Assembly: GCF_002104995.1 (NCBI RefSeq)
Contig: NW_024468289.1
Location: 1-64,000 of the forward strand
Direction: 5' to 3'
DNA length: 64,000 bases
Origin: Linderina pennispora
Taxonomy: Eukaryota > Kickxellomycota > Kickxellomycetes > Kickxellales > Kickxellaceae
In this document: positions 49,901-60,001 of the stretch, in pieces
Position numbering within the stretch: the stretch's first letter is position 1
Layout of the letters: each line of letters begins with the position of its first letter
Program-made: the position numbers and the translations under genes
Notes under the pieces: model-generated
The model's database searches: none
Told to the model about the DNA's origin: nothing
What the model saw: the letters and a program-made list of their open reading frames with translations, nothing else

Positions 49901-50911
49901 TATAATGGACTCACAACTCTCGTTAGGTGCCACCGTATGAACGAAACAACTACCATCCCCATTAGGCTTCGGTTTAAAATCGGGTAGTTTCCCAATACTG
50001 CAGCAAACAGGTTGGTTCACCTTCAATGTTCCCATATTAACCCCAGAATTGTATAGTTCCAGAGCATCAGTCGTAATTCCACATCTTTTTGCTACATCTC
50101 CGGCAGGATCTGAAACTTGTCTAATCCTCTCATACTTACATTCGTTAAGATTGGGGTCAGGATTGGCATTTCCATTCTTCCTATTATCCCAGCTAAAGAA
50201 CCAAAGATCTTTCTTACTCCAAATTCTGCTGTCTTGTTTGCCAGTCCAAGGCTTACCCTGACTCCATCCTTGAACAACATTCTTAACAACGTTTTTGTTA
50301 TTAGTGGAATCGATGATAATACCTACAGTCTTGGCGGGGTCTCCTGAAGGATCGCAGTATTGAGCATACTTAGTGTTGGGCATTCCACCTGACGAAATAT
50401 TGTCAATGAGATACTGAATGATGGTAGCAGCAGCTCCGTTGTTTTGAACCATAGAGCCAGCATACACAGCGCCATAAAAATCTCCATTACTAGCAAAAGT
50501 CGTCATCTCCTGACAGTGACTAGGATCTCTTATATACTTCTGCAAAGTAGTAGCTACACTCAATCCTCCTTCTTTCCATTGATTCTGAGAGGTTCCCCAC
50601 CATCCCCATTCAATGTCTTTAGGATCATTATTCGCAGTCATGCATTTGTCCGGAGCAGTGAACAAAGACGCAGAAAAACTTTTAGCATCAGTAACGTCAG
50701 TTCTCTCTTCCTGAGTGCAAGCAAAAACCCTAGTCGAGTTTAAATCGGAAAAATCAACAAAGTTAAAAGACACTGTTCCATTGCAAGATGAAAAATCAGA
50801 GATACTCTCATACTTCTTGGAGTCACTAGCATTCCCGGTACACTTAGGAGGACACTCTACTGCCGCCAGGGCAGCACTTGCGAGGAAGAACACACTCACA
50901 GAAACTCTCAT
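46973..50911 (-). CDS. Killer-toxin-like chitinase with nuclease-like tail
   Basis: A 1312-residue secreted protein. Signal peptide 1-17; an N-terminal domain typical of fungal subgroup C GH18 chitinases; LysM-like domain at about 322-378; chitin-binding type 1 domain at about 393-444 with its Cys pattern; GH18 barrel at about 459-800 with the full catalytic motif DGLDIDWE at 569-576 (acid Glu576). Residues 815-1050 are helical with scattered cysteines. Residues about 1065-1205 resemble bacterial-type NucA/NucB nucleases (REEFPLQST at 1148-1156, then an acidic EN and FYAR). Dibasic sites at 1029-1031 and 1099-1103 could allow Kex2-type cleavage and release of the tail. In yeast zymocin the chitinase subunit delivers a separate nuclease; here carrier and cargo seem fused. 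Confidence 0.9.
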   Translation of the reverse strand: MRVSVSVFFLASAALAAVECPPKCTGNASDSKKYESISDFSSCNGTVSFNFVDFSDLNSTRVFACTQEERTDVTDAKSFSASLFTAPDKCMTANNDPKDIEWGWWGTSQNQWKEGGLSVATTLQKYIRDPSHCQEMTTFASNGDFYGAVYAGSMVQNNGAAATIIQYLIDNISSGGMPNTKYAQYCDPSGDPAKTVGIIIDSTNNKNVVKNVVQGWSQGKPWTGKQDSRIWSKKDLWFFSWDNRKNGNANPDPNLNECKYERIRQVSDPAGDVAKRCGITTDALELYNSGVNMGTLKVNQPVCCSIGKLPDFKPKPNGDGSCFVHTVAPNESCESIIAAYPPLTKNDLFTYNNGKDGTYGWMGCDNGYPWINTKICLSSGTSPRPNSVPDAECGDLAPGDKYKSECPLKACCSKDGFCGLGTDHCAIKDSPTGSPGTSGCFSNCGKHDMVINPTKPADFKRIGYYETWSTGWSCMNGGLKSVDWSKYTHIHYSFADIGTNLQVTMDKYASNEFEKFKSIPSIKKILSFGGWGISTDISTYEHLRNAMLPSNVDVTVSNLVKFANDNNLDGLDIDWEYPGAPDIPGIPPGKIADGPNYLVFLKKLRAKLPVSKTLSIAAPASYWYLKGFPIADMSKVVDYIIFMTYDLHGQWDYGNKYTGNFLKSHVDVREIIDMFSLLTYAGVDSNKVIMGVGNYGRSFKMSDSNCWQSNGVCRFTGPDSGAQPGKCTNTAGYISMAEIQEIIKKGDGKVVTDFGSDSSIMIWGSDNWVAYTDETTNKRRETTYQNTWHTGGIVEWAVDLLGNSNGSGNGEIVAKCNIDINIEESKCSDEEKDDAIIIYINDVMGRMDMLVRGGLQGMGNDSNFIKSYKKLIDRFITLRDAFINKNVSKRGIQKCKGFAGFSLIVHISKVVIDAISKLADDSSVPDPYRQQLSYLVNSIAEDNNPDSIYSALNWFRNNMKELWNDAWESFYEIVGKVGSFWDNGLCGLDEIGDSLNYYEDAPDAFDICIPEDHNSSNDLFPRIDLITLKKRINIDNLRIPSEFANVPLCQIGELFRPEDPTLPVYYVNAGGESPGVACNVARYILRTGQRVFTRDGQGNRKRKPDRDEKDTSTNPTTYRGSTSGFVCGYGNAIVGGTVTRVRMAGYDREEFPLQSTIDGLVLRNGMTATEAQVGMVDENDNQIDGSNLIRFYARADTNEVSVLGNPRRISTALRGAYTLVHSWILRDPVLPHDPITNPYRHDMPSLMAGPNNQRHVDNDGVILEGDMFNVVIASLPEHCLDHIFAPAPVAQYNYPNLDRNGRQDPLPMLNIR

Positions 50912-51128
50912 TGTCAGAATTATTACGTAATAGCTTTAAAACGGCATTTTTAAAAATTGTCAGGAAACGCTCGAAATAGTAAAAAATAAAATATGATACG
51001 ATCAAATATATTTGTAACGAAATATATTTTGTTATCATAAATATAATTGTGATATATAGTCAATTAAGGCATGTGACTCCATTATACTTATTGAAATAAA
51101 TTCATTAATAAATTATCTATCATATGAT

Positions 51129-51136
51129 TTTTAAAA
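51129..51136. terminator. TTTTAAAA overlapping the 51131 stop
   Basis: The stop codon is contained in the octamer, as at 36413. Confidence 0.5.
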
Positions 51137-51745
51137 CTCGGATTGAGAATACGATCCGCTAAGGACTATTTCCAGTGCTTCATTTATGTTGATATCATCA
51201 AGAATTTTAGTATGAAGAACAAAATAAGCTACGTCATGAGCTGAACATTTAAATTCTTTTATAATATCATCTTTAATAATACGCATATCTTTCTTTTTAA
51301 ATATTGCGATGTTTGCTTCTGACAAAGTATTTATATTGCACACATATTCGTTGGTACAAGGGAGAGTATCAATATCGTCAATAGAGTTGATAGAATACCA
51401 GCATCTGTCGCAATCATAACCCTCTAGAATATCTCGTAGAATATTGTGCGGATCTATAATACAAAATGTATCTAGAGGATAGGTCGTGACTCCTTTATAT
51501 TTGTCACTCCAAGTAAGCCAGTAAATAGCAAAAAAGTCATCTCTCGTTCTAATATCAGCTAGAGCCCGTTCGTAATCATGTTCTCTAAAAGAAATGGATT
51601 TTTCTTCGCAGATAATTTTATATATGTATCCTAGCGGACAAGCACTCACTTCGATTCTGAAAAAAGATTGTAGTGACAAAGGATTAATTTTTGCTCGTTC
51701 TCTATTAATAGGAGCATCTCCTTGAACATAATGATCAATCAACAT
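51131..51745 (-). CDS. Unknown protein upstream of the chitinase
   Basis: A 204-residue soluble protein without export signal; it includes FFAIYWLTWSDKYKGVTTYP, a Cys-rich patch YDCDRCWYSI, and an acidic C-terminal helix. It is on the same strand as the chitinase with 219 bp between. No motif was recognised. Together with the gene at 46176 it is the best placed candidate for self-protection against the secreted toxin-like protein (inference). Its stop codon lies inside TTTTAAAA. Confidence 0.65.
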   Translation of the reverse strand: MLIDHYVQGDAPINRERAKINPLSLQSFFRIEVSACPLGYIYKIICEEKSISFREHDYERALADIRTRDDFFAIYWLTWSDKYKGVTTYPLDTFCIIDPHNILRDILEGYDCDRCWYSINSIDDIDTLPCTNEYVCNINTLSEANIAIFKKKDMRIIKDDIIKEFKCSAHDVAYFVLHTKILDDININEALEIVLSGSYSQSEF

Positions 51746-52002
51746 TTTCGTTATCGTTGCATATTCATTTTAAATCATAACTGTGTATAGATATAAGTTT
51801 GCGAAAATTATACTTCTGTTTAGTCTCCGATAAACTTGGAAATATTTAATCTTTGTATTAACTATTATAACCACAATTACGTATTGAGTAACAATCATCA
51901 TTAAAACAATCGAAGTTATTCAAATGTATTTTATTTTCCCTATAATTATGTTTGTTTTATTTACTATGATAAATATATTTAGTATACACACACTATATTG
52001 TG

Positions 52003-52010
52003 TTTTAAAA
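52003..52010. terminator. TTTTAAAA after the 52016 pseudogene
   Basis: Retained five bp past the old stop of a frameshifted gene. Confidence 0.45.
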
Positions 52011-52015
52011 GATTA

Positions 52016-52562
52016 TTAAGTTTCCGGATCTTGTTTTGATATAAATTGAAATATTGTGCTCGTTTCATTATTAGTGAGATGTTCAAACTCCCAGTAAGAA
52101 CCGCCTGATTCTAATTTGAAACGATATTCTCTATTTCTTATAGTAAACAAAAATATATTTCCAAACATAACACATGGTTGGTCTTTTACATGTTCGATAA
52201 ATAAAGGATCTTCTGGTTTGTCTTTTTTGAGCAGAGCATATCTCTCATAGTCATCGTAGTACAAATAATATTTTTCTTCTTTGAAATGAACTATTAATAT
52301 AAGTTTATCATCATTACGTTCGAATCCAAACAAAACCTCTGAATACATTTTCTGAAAGAAAATAATTGTTTTTCGGAGAAAAATATGTAAAGTTATAGTC
52401 ATCGTGGAACATAAGATGGAGATCGTCGGCATTTTCTCCAATATCGTCATAAGCACCAGCAGCACCTGTCTTACCATATATGCAAAGATAGAATTTTGGT
52501 ATTGAATAAGATTCTCTGAATAGTCGAAATCCATCACCAGACACGTATTTATTAATTATCAT
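52016..52562 (-). pseudogene. Frameshifted paralogue of the 52601 gene
   Basis: The ATG at 52562 opens a frame matching the first half of the 52601 protein (YDDIGENADDLHLMFHDDYN). At about 52340-52390 the match moves to another frame, which continues as LFGFERNDDKLILIVHFKEE through to a natural C-terminus at 52016. A short AT-rich insertion marks the break. Both halves are otherwise well kept, so the lesion is young. Confidence 0.75.
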
Positions 52563-52600
52563 ACTCAAATATAATACGAACGTGAAATGTAAGTAATGAA

Positions 52601-53110
52601 TTACTTTGATATGAATTGAAATATGGCACTTTTATCTTCACCTTTAAGACAACTCTTGATCATCCAGTAAGCCCCACCTGACATTATTTCAAAATGTGAC
52701 TTGTTGTTCCCTATGTTGAACAGTACTATATCTCCATAATAAGTATAAGACTGATCTTTCATTGGCGTAATGAACAATGGATCTTCGGGCTTATCCTTTA
52801 TAAGCAAAGTATCTCCTTCATAGTCATCATAATGCACATAGTACTTTTCTTCTTTGAACCATACTATTAATATAAGTCTGTCACTATCGCGTTCAAAACC
52901 AAATAAAGCTCCTGAATTTATAAAGTTGTAGTCAGCATGAAACATGAGATGAAGATCATTAGGATCCTCTCCAACGTCGTCATAAGCATTAGCAGCACCT
53001 GTCTGGCCATAGATGCATATATAGAATCTCCTTTTTTCATAAATACCTTCAACTAATCGTATTCCATCGGCAGATACATAGTTATTAATAGAAGTATAAT
53101 TTTTTGTCAT
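52601..53110 (-). CDS. Unknown protein, 169 residues
   Basis: Intact member of a tandem pair. The sequence is beta-rich and aromatic (RRFYICIYGQTGAANAYDDV, then FKEEKYYVHYDDYEG, then GGAYWMIKSC). The copy at 52016-52562 keeps the same blocks. No signal peptide. The pattern of repeated short strands could fit a single beta-barrel or lipocalin-like domain, but this is only an impression. Confidence 0.7.
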   Translation of the reverse strand: MTKNYTSINNYVSADGIRLVEGIYEKRRFYICIYGQTGAANAYDDVGEDPNDLHLMFHADYNFINSGALFGFERDSDRLILIVWFKEEKYYVHYDDYEGDTLLIKDKPEDPLFITPMKDQSYTYYGDIVLFNIGNNKSHFEIMSGGAYWMIKSCLKGEDKSAIFQFISK

Positions 53111-54765
53111 CTCTGAGGTTAACTTATATGGTGCTCAAGCTTTAAGTATTTCCAAACATTTTAATACATGTATTAATGAATATCTTCATAATAATTGTAA
53201 ATATATTTGCAGTACATTGACAATGTCCTTTGACTATTTATTTGTATATGACCATTTCGTTTAATATGTTTCTAGCCAGCAATAACTACCAATAATAACT
53301 ACCAATAATAACTATTAATGCTATATGAATTTTTAAAGACTTACTTTCATAACACTGATAATTTACAAGAAGTTTAATAAATAATTATATCCCATTACAT
53401 GTTATATCTCATTATACTGTGCCTTTAAATTATTACCTGTATCATTACTCTTATATTCAATATTTACATTGCACTAGTACATATCACAAAGATGTAACTA
53501 TTTTCAAATATTATATGAGATACCGATGTTATTCCGAATTGACAGTGTATATATTTTCAAACAGTAATTGTAGTAACCTTCGACCGAAATATATATCAGA
53601 AAAGAGATAAAGGTTCTTCCATAAGGACAGATGAACACATCTTCAGACAGATAACGAAAATTTCATGGAGAACAGAAAATAGTGCAAAAATTATTGTTTT
53701 GTAGTTACCTATCACTTCGTATGAAATAATCCGATCTTGATATTTATTTTCTAATAGTAAGTTTCTAATATATTCTTCTACATCCTTTAATATAAATATG
53801 TTTTATAATTTTGATATAATATATCCTTCTATAAAAATACTTTATGATATCTTTGTACATTAGATATTTATTAGTTTTAAAACATATCTTCAAAAGTTGA
53901 GTATTTGGTTCCTACTTAGTGTGATAATATTTTCAATGCAAAGACCATCTATATATTTAAACACATTATTCTTCTCCGCCAGCCTGACTTTCGTCTCTCG
54001 AACTTGTATTCTAATGGTACTATCAAAATCATCTCAATAAATATTTTTTCTGTCATTCACATAACACTCTAAGAAAATATTTATGATATATCTACTTACA
54101 AGTATATTCGCTTTCTTTTTAATATTTCCTATCCGTTTATCATGAACACACATATTTTCTAGTAAGTTCTATATGAGGTAGTATGTCTATTTAGTATTAT
54201 ATTTATTTTATCCACTTCCATTCACTTATTTTTAAAAAAGTAGTAACCTTCTTTCAAATTGCGATATTATATAAGTAAGATGTTCTATATCCAAGTTTTG
54301 AAAATAAAATACATTTAAACATGTTTCAATAATATTCTCTTGTACATTATTTATATTTAATCAAACAATGGATTTTCTATCTATTAGTTAATAACTATAT
54401 TTTTTACTTATATTTAAATATGTTAGCTATATATTTGATTGATACTAGTTGTTACATTTTTGTATATTATTTCATTGCTTAAACATATCTATTGTTATTA
54501 TATCTTTATGACAATAATGAGAATTATTTATACTCAACAATATTAACGATAAATAGTTATTTATACTTTCTTATATTTTTAATACTTTGTTTGTCAGACT
54601 AATGCATATTTCTTATGATTCCTTAACAACTCTAATATTTTGATACCAATTAATAAATTATAGTTGATTTACAATATTTTTATGAAAGTTAAATAACGCT
54701 AGTATTAATATTTTCGTTCATTTACTTTTAAAATGCTATTATGAATAATAGTTCAGGTTAATGTG
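53111..54765. other. AT-rich gap, no gene
   Basis: About 1.6 kb without a supported gene. A 12-bp unit (ATAACTACCAAT) is repeated three times at about 53282-53318. TTTTAAAA occurs near 53875 and 54727. Confidence 0.45.
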
Positions 54766-55335
54766 ATGCTAAACGATAAGGTAAGTCTAAGTAAAACTAA
54801 GCCCGAAGATCTTTATCGAGAATTCGGAGGTAAATTAAAAACAATAGATGATGGTTCTGGACTTACTTTTAAATCTATTGAAGAATGGGATAATTATCTT
54901 CATAAAGAAAAAATTATGAAACAGGTAGAGAAGTTAAGAGAGTTTCTCAAAGTAAGATCAAACAGATGGTGGTTGGGTACAAGATCCGAAGTTGGTATGT
55001 CTCCTGGACCCGCTATTACGCCTATATGCCTTTGTGAGAGCATGGATATAAAATACTTAGTGGAATATATTTGTAAAGATATATATGGAATAAATGCATA
55101 TAATTACAGTAAGGTTCCACAGAAATTTATTAAGACACAGATTGGTTACGGTCTTGCTAGAGATCTATCATCTATTACTTCCTTTAGTAAACTCGCCTTT
55201 TGTCATACCTTCTTGAGATATGATAGCTTTATTGTAAGAGGTGACAAGTTAATCGGGGTAATTAACTGGAGATTTGCAGGTTACTATCCAATCGAGTTTG
55301 ACGAAGTTATCCGCAAGTATATTGAGTACGTTTAG
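54766..55335 (+). CDS. APH-like C-lobe protein, paralogue of 8577
   Basis: The open frame begins at a GTG (54763), but the ATG at 54766 matches the start of the 8577 protein (DKVSL, then PEDLYR, then FGGKLKT). The 189-residue product shows the same altered APH landmarks: LAFCHTFLRYDSFIV in place of the catalytic loop, and IGVINWRFAGYYPIEFDEV in place of the DWE block. RWWLGTRSEVGMSPGPAITP corresponds to the pre-loop region. The Pro and Glu after GYY follow the fungal family more closely than in the 8577 copy. Confidence 0.75.
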   Translation: MLNDKVSLSKTKPEDLYREFGGKLKTIDDGSGLTFKSIEEWDNYLHKEKIMKQVEKLREFLKVRSNRWWLGTRSEVGMSPGPAITPICLCESMDIKYLVEYICKDIYGINAYNYSKVPQKFIKTQIGYGLARDLSSITSFSKLAFCHTFLRYDSFIVRGDKLIGVINWRFAGYYPIEFDEVIRKYIEYV

Positions 55336-56727
55336 CAGATAGACTTTTAAAATATTAGGAAAGTAAAAAGATATTTTATCAAATCTCAACTGCTACAAGA
55401 ATTTACTTTTTATAGTGAATTAGATAAATCCCTCAACAGTTTAATTTTACACAAAAAAGAGATATTATCTAAATATACGTTATTACATATTTATATTAAC
55501 AATCGACAAAAGCTAGTATAAAATAAGACATAACATAAAATAAATATGACAATTAAGCATGATTATATACAGAAAAACTATCGTTCTTAATAATTACTCA
55601 TGATATTATAAATATGTATTTAAAGACTAACATACGAAACATTATAATAAATATGATAACATAAATTAAAAACATTGGTCTGAATCGAATTTCGTGTTTG
55701 AATAAATTGGTATTATATGTTATAAACTCACACACAACAACATTATATATTTTACAATGAATGTTTTATATACACAATTTATGTTATAAGGTACATGTAT
55801 ATAAATTATAATATTTATTTATACGATAATGTGTAAAGGAAAAACTATATACAAATATAAGATTGTTAACCAAATATAAACTGCTAATTATGTAACTCAG
55901 AAACTTAAGGTTTACTTGTTCAATTATTTTAAAAATTATAATCACATCAATGTTATTTATTGACACTTATCTACGAGTAATGTATAAGTAGTATTATCCA
56001 CAAATTTATTATTCCTATCAACCATAATAATTAGAAATATATGAACTTCTATATATTAATATTTCTTTTAATCCTTTATATTTTTATAAATAATATTATA
56101 AAATTACAAAATTCAAATTATTGTCATAGTAAGTCTAGTAATATATTAATCAAATTGACGATTTGAAATATTATCTATATGTTACTGATTTTATATCGTT
56201 TAGAACTTAAATAAATATATACTGTCGAATTATTGTGACTTGTCTAATAATACATATAAACTTACATCATCATACTCACATATTCTAATTTCACGTTCAA
56301 CATCTCCATATCTAACTTACTATTTTATATTTATTTAGTATCTGACAGTCATTATTGAAGATAAATAAACATCTTTATGATAGGAGAACGGGTGTTAGTT
56401 TTTAAATAATTCATGTCGCGTTTCAATTTGTTTACACATCCATATTAGTTACTTGATTTGTATATTCAAGGATAGATATATTACTTTATATATAATAACA
56501 AATGGATCGAGAAAAAAAATATTATTTTCACATTAATGCGAACTATTTGGATATAATGTTGTTATTAGATAACTATCTTCATTACTATAAATTACTTCGT
56601 TATCATTCTTGATTATACTTCATTCATGTTCGTTGTTGTGAGTATGGTATATTAATAAATTGGAAATAGTTTATATTCTTTTTAAAATCAAACAAATCAT
56701 GCTCTTCATGTATTTCTTTCTTGTTCG
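55336..56727. other. AT-rich gap, no gene
   Basis: Nothing beyond the octamer after the gene at 54766 is recognised. Short frames such as 55784-55966 are random in composition. Confidence 0.45.
55345..55352. terminator. TTTTAAAA after the 54766 gene
   Basis: Begins 10 bp past the stop. The paralogue at 8577 has only TTTAAAAA at the same place. Confidence 0.5.
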
Positions 56728-57110
56728 TCCTCGTATCTAATTTCATCGCCACGGTAATAGTAGTTCTTATTCACATAATAAAGAGTATGATAATTTAGCA
56801 TATGACTAAGTAAAACATCATGTTCATTATATATTAATATCACCATCACTACAACTAAATTCATTCGATAATTCAAACATCAAGTTATCTTTATTACTAA
56901 ATATATAATTTCTCCAGATACTGGGTCATCTACATGTCTCACAGATAGCAGTTCAATATTCTTAATTTTTTGAAGTACATTAAATATACTAGCTTCCTGA
57001 TAACCATGTCTTGATGCTTTGGTAGATATATCGTGTATTTTATTATTAAAGAATTATTGCATTTCTTCCGGAGATATACCGTTGATAAATAACTAACCGT
57101 CTTCAAAAAG
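56728..57110 (-). pseudogene. Remnant of an unknown minus-strand gene
   Basis: The reading gives LFINGISPEEMQ, then FFNNKIHDISTKASRHGYQE, then IFNVLQKIKNIELLSVRHVD, and after frame changes NEHDVLLSHMLNYHTLYYVN to a stop near 56728. Few lesions are needed to explain it, so it is fairly recent. A more worn copy lies at 57715-58080. TTTTAAAA occurs near 56682, about where a gene end would have its signal. Family unknown. Confidence 0.55.
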
Positions 57111-57129
57111 GATTATCTGTCACTATCTC

Positions 57130-57570
57130 TGAAAGATATCTTAATAGAGGCCAGACATTTATGGGGAAGTTAACTATTTGGAAGAGAAAGACTATTACAT
57201 AACTAGTTGGTTCATTTGACTACAACCTATCAGATCTTAACCACTGCATGAAACATCTATTCCTGGCTGCAAGAGCTAATAAGAAACTCAACAAGATAAA
57301 CAGAGAAGACCAGATAATTAGAACTAACCCCTTATATCTTTTGTTGAAAGTGTGATTAAATGTATATTAGATATACCTTATTATATGAAACTTACTATGC
57401 ATAACAAGTATTACATAGCCAATGCTGAAAAGACCATAAGGAGTTCGAATTGTATGAAAAAGAAGCTAATCGGATATCTGGAAAACTTGAACAACGGGAA
57501 CATGAAATAGTGTCAATGCTGGAGTCTCATGGTTATGATATAAATAATAGACGATATGATTGGATTATTT
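57130..57570 (+). pseudogene. Remnant of an unknown plus-strand gene
   Basis: The reading gives RYLNRGQTFMGKLTIWKRK, a stop, then LVGSFDYNLSDLNHCMKHLF followed by AARANKKLNKINREDQIIRT, and after further shifts HKEFELYEKEANRISGKLEQ and HEIVSMLESHGYDINNRRYD. The last part is helical and ends near an ankyrin-like LESHGYDINN phrase, but one repeat is not enough to call ankyrins. A trace of the Asn-Lys-Ile-Asn-Arg part recurs near 58395-58450. Confidence 0.5.
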
Positions 57571-57714
57571 GTAATAAAATCATAATACATCTTTTAATAA
57601 ATATCTGTTTTAAAATATAACTAGCTTTTTGATCGAAACATTATTGTAGTGACATCGATAAGAGCGATGGACATTATATTATTGGAATGAACGAACATCT
57701 ATTTTATATTTAAA

Positions 57715-58450
57715 AATACTAATCTAAGAATACTCCTATTAAAACTTTTCATTACTACGATAATAGTAGCTCTTAAATACATAATAAAAACTATGATACT
57801 TTGCATAGGACTGATCAAAAAATTATCAACTTTAACTTATATTAATATCATTGTCTCTATAAATTAAATATCAGGCTATCTTTATTACATATACGAAGTA
57901 TTCAGATACTAGATTATTTACATGTATTATAAATAGCAATTTAGTATTCTTGTTTTTGAATTATATTAACTTTGCACATACTTGATAAATATGTTTTAGT
58001 TCTTATATTGTTAAATAAATACAATATTTCTTCTTCTATTAATTAAATGTCTTCGAAAAGTATATTGTCTTATTAGACTTATTGATATTACATATATTAT
58101 TTGTTTGAATAGATATTGTATTGAAAGGTAAACTATATTCTATGCTTCACAAGTATTCTAATTAAAGATCACATATTTTACTTCATCGGTACATATTCTC
58201 TTTACGATATGTGTGTCACTATGATAACTAACTAGAAACGAAAATAACGATCTTCGCAAACTATATATAAATTACAAGTATATTTTTATCTGCTTAAAAA
58301 TTAATAGTCACAGTCTCATTATATATTAACATGATATCTTATCTTTGAGCTCTCATTCTTATATTTAAAAACATCGGATACTCTTGAAAAAATAAACAAG
58401 ATGAATAATGAAATACAAATTAGAACAAGTAAAATAATAAGAACTATTCC
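57715..58450. repeat. Worn second copy of the 56.7-57.5 kb remnants
   Basis: The 57715-58080 part parallels 56720-57090 (ATTACTACGATAATAGTAGC against CCACGGTAATAGTAGTTC, then GTATTCAGATACTAGATTATT against TCCAGATACTGGGTCATC). The 58390-58450 part parallels 57290-57345. Order and strands are kept, so the two-gene unit was duplicated as a block and the second copy decayed further. Confidence 0.5.
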
Positions 58451-59549
58451 TTTTTATTGAGACAATTGGACTCCATAATGAAATGCACTAATATAGTAAG
58501 TATAACAAGTATAACATTCATTGTTAGTTAGTTAAAAACTTAAATATCTAATCGTTAAATAGTTAATTGAAAAAAAAAAAAAACTATCTACATTTTAGTA
58601 TTAATCTTCGCTTCTTATCAATCAGGAGCTGTATTTTTTAAAGATATCATTGACTTATCGATATTCATTATATCCTGTTTCATTCTATAAATAAAATATT
58701 ATGATGGCTGTTCATATAATTAAAACTTAATGTAATCCAAACATAGAGTACCTCGGACAAACAAGATAGAGATGAATTGATTGAGCAACTAATTTCAGCT
58801 GTAGATTTTATGCACTTTCTAAGATGTTTCATAAAGATATAAATACAATAATGACTAGTACATTCAAAGATAAATTATTATATTATTTCACCTTTTACGT
58901 AAAGTATTATCATATAAATATATTAGTTAAATTAAGCGATGTATGTGTTATTATGTATAAAAACACATTATCATATATAAACATAAAGTTTTCCATATAA
59001 TGTATTATGTGTGAGATTTGTAAATATTTGGTTGACAATATATATTTGACTCGACATTATATTATCAGCAATGAGACTTAAAATATTTGCATTATAGATG
59101 TACATATATAGCTTGTTAGTTCATTCACAATATACAACTTTTAAAATATAAATTAATCAATAAAATAATATCGAAAATAACTTTTAAAAATCTATATATT
59201 ATATGGACATAAACAAATTAATCCATTCACTCAATAATGTCATCATCATTATAAATAGTTATGTCACAGAAAAATAAAATGTAATATTCATATAATTTAT
59301 GAAATACAATGTGTGACATGTGTATCGTTCGATATGTATAATTATAAAGATATGCGTATTATTCAATATTTGTGGTCAAGCTGAGGATTAACTTGAGGTA
59401 GTGTATGTGCCTTTTGAACGGTCGACTTGTCAGTAGCCTCACCATTGAATCCAGACAAAATAGATCCAAGAAATTCATAACTCCATCCAACACATTCTGT
59501 GTAGAAACATTATCAAATACAGAAATAAAATCGATGACTAGTTATTTAC
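58451..59549. other. AT-rich gap, no gene
   Basis: No gene is supported. A run of about fourteen A residues occurs near 58570. The part from about 59390 is less AT-rich and is probably the destroyed 5' part of the gene remnant that follows. Confidence 0.45.
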
Positions 59550-60001
59550 GTGACTCTCAATCGTACTCCTGCATTTAAATACACTATTAAGGTTGATGAC
59601 GATACGATTGTTGATTCTCGAGTTGAGTCGTTTATTATATCAATGCGCGATGATGTCTACTTCGGTGTTTCAAAGGGATACAATAATGAGTTAGATCAAG
59701 ACAATAATACATGGTTTGGTGGATGGTTTCGCGGTTTCAATACTAAGATAAGGTATGTAAATGTAACATGCCAAGTTGCACTGCATATTGCTCTGCTTCA
59801 GGTACAGGTATGTGCAACATGTGGGAGGACCGGTGGGTAGGTTTCATGTTAGACAAATGTGGCATTCACAAAAGAGATGTATTGTTACCTCATAAGTTAG
59901 TACATCACAAGCAATATTCCATTAGAAGGGTACAGATATCATTTAATTCTATATTGAAACAAAGATATAAACGTAACATGAATGTAGATTCAATGGCATA
60001 A
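59550..60001 (+). pseudogene. Frame-split GT31-like glycosyltransferase
   Basis: Two overlapping frames together look like one glycosyltransferase. The first (59550-59840) has YTIKVDDDTIVD, the metal-binding DDD motif of beta-1,3-galactosyl- or fringe-type enzymes, then FGVSKGYNN and WFGGWFRGF. The second (59768-60001, other frame) has AYCSASGTGMC and EDRWVGFMLDKCGI, matching the YCSG and ED-V-G-x-x-L blocks that follow in that family. The family's N-terminal anchor is missing. A GTATGT at about 59753 resembles a fungal splice donor, but no acceptor restores the frame at a normal intron length. Confidence 0.6.

Noticed and set aside
23799-50911. Assignment to yeast cytoplasmic killer plasmids
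   Set aside because: Toxin chitinase and capping enzyme are suggestive, but this window is several times longer than such plasmids and has large paralogous families. No terminal inverted repeats or protein-primed polymerase are visible. It remains an alternative.
57130-57570. Ankyrin-repeat protein
   Set aside because: One LESHGYDINN phrase resembles an ankyrin repeat, but no second repeat is readable.
58565-58585. Long A-run as a poly(A) tail of an integrated retrocopy
   Set aside because: No gene sequence lies before it and there is no target-site duplication. A-runs are expected in DNA of this composition.
59752-59806. Intron joining the two GT31-like frames
   Set aside because: A GTATGT donor and a TTCAG acceptor exist, but removal of that segment does not bring the two motif-bearing frames into phase.
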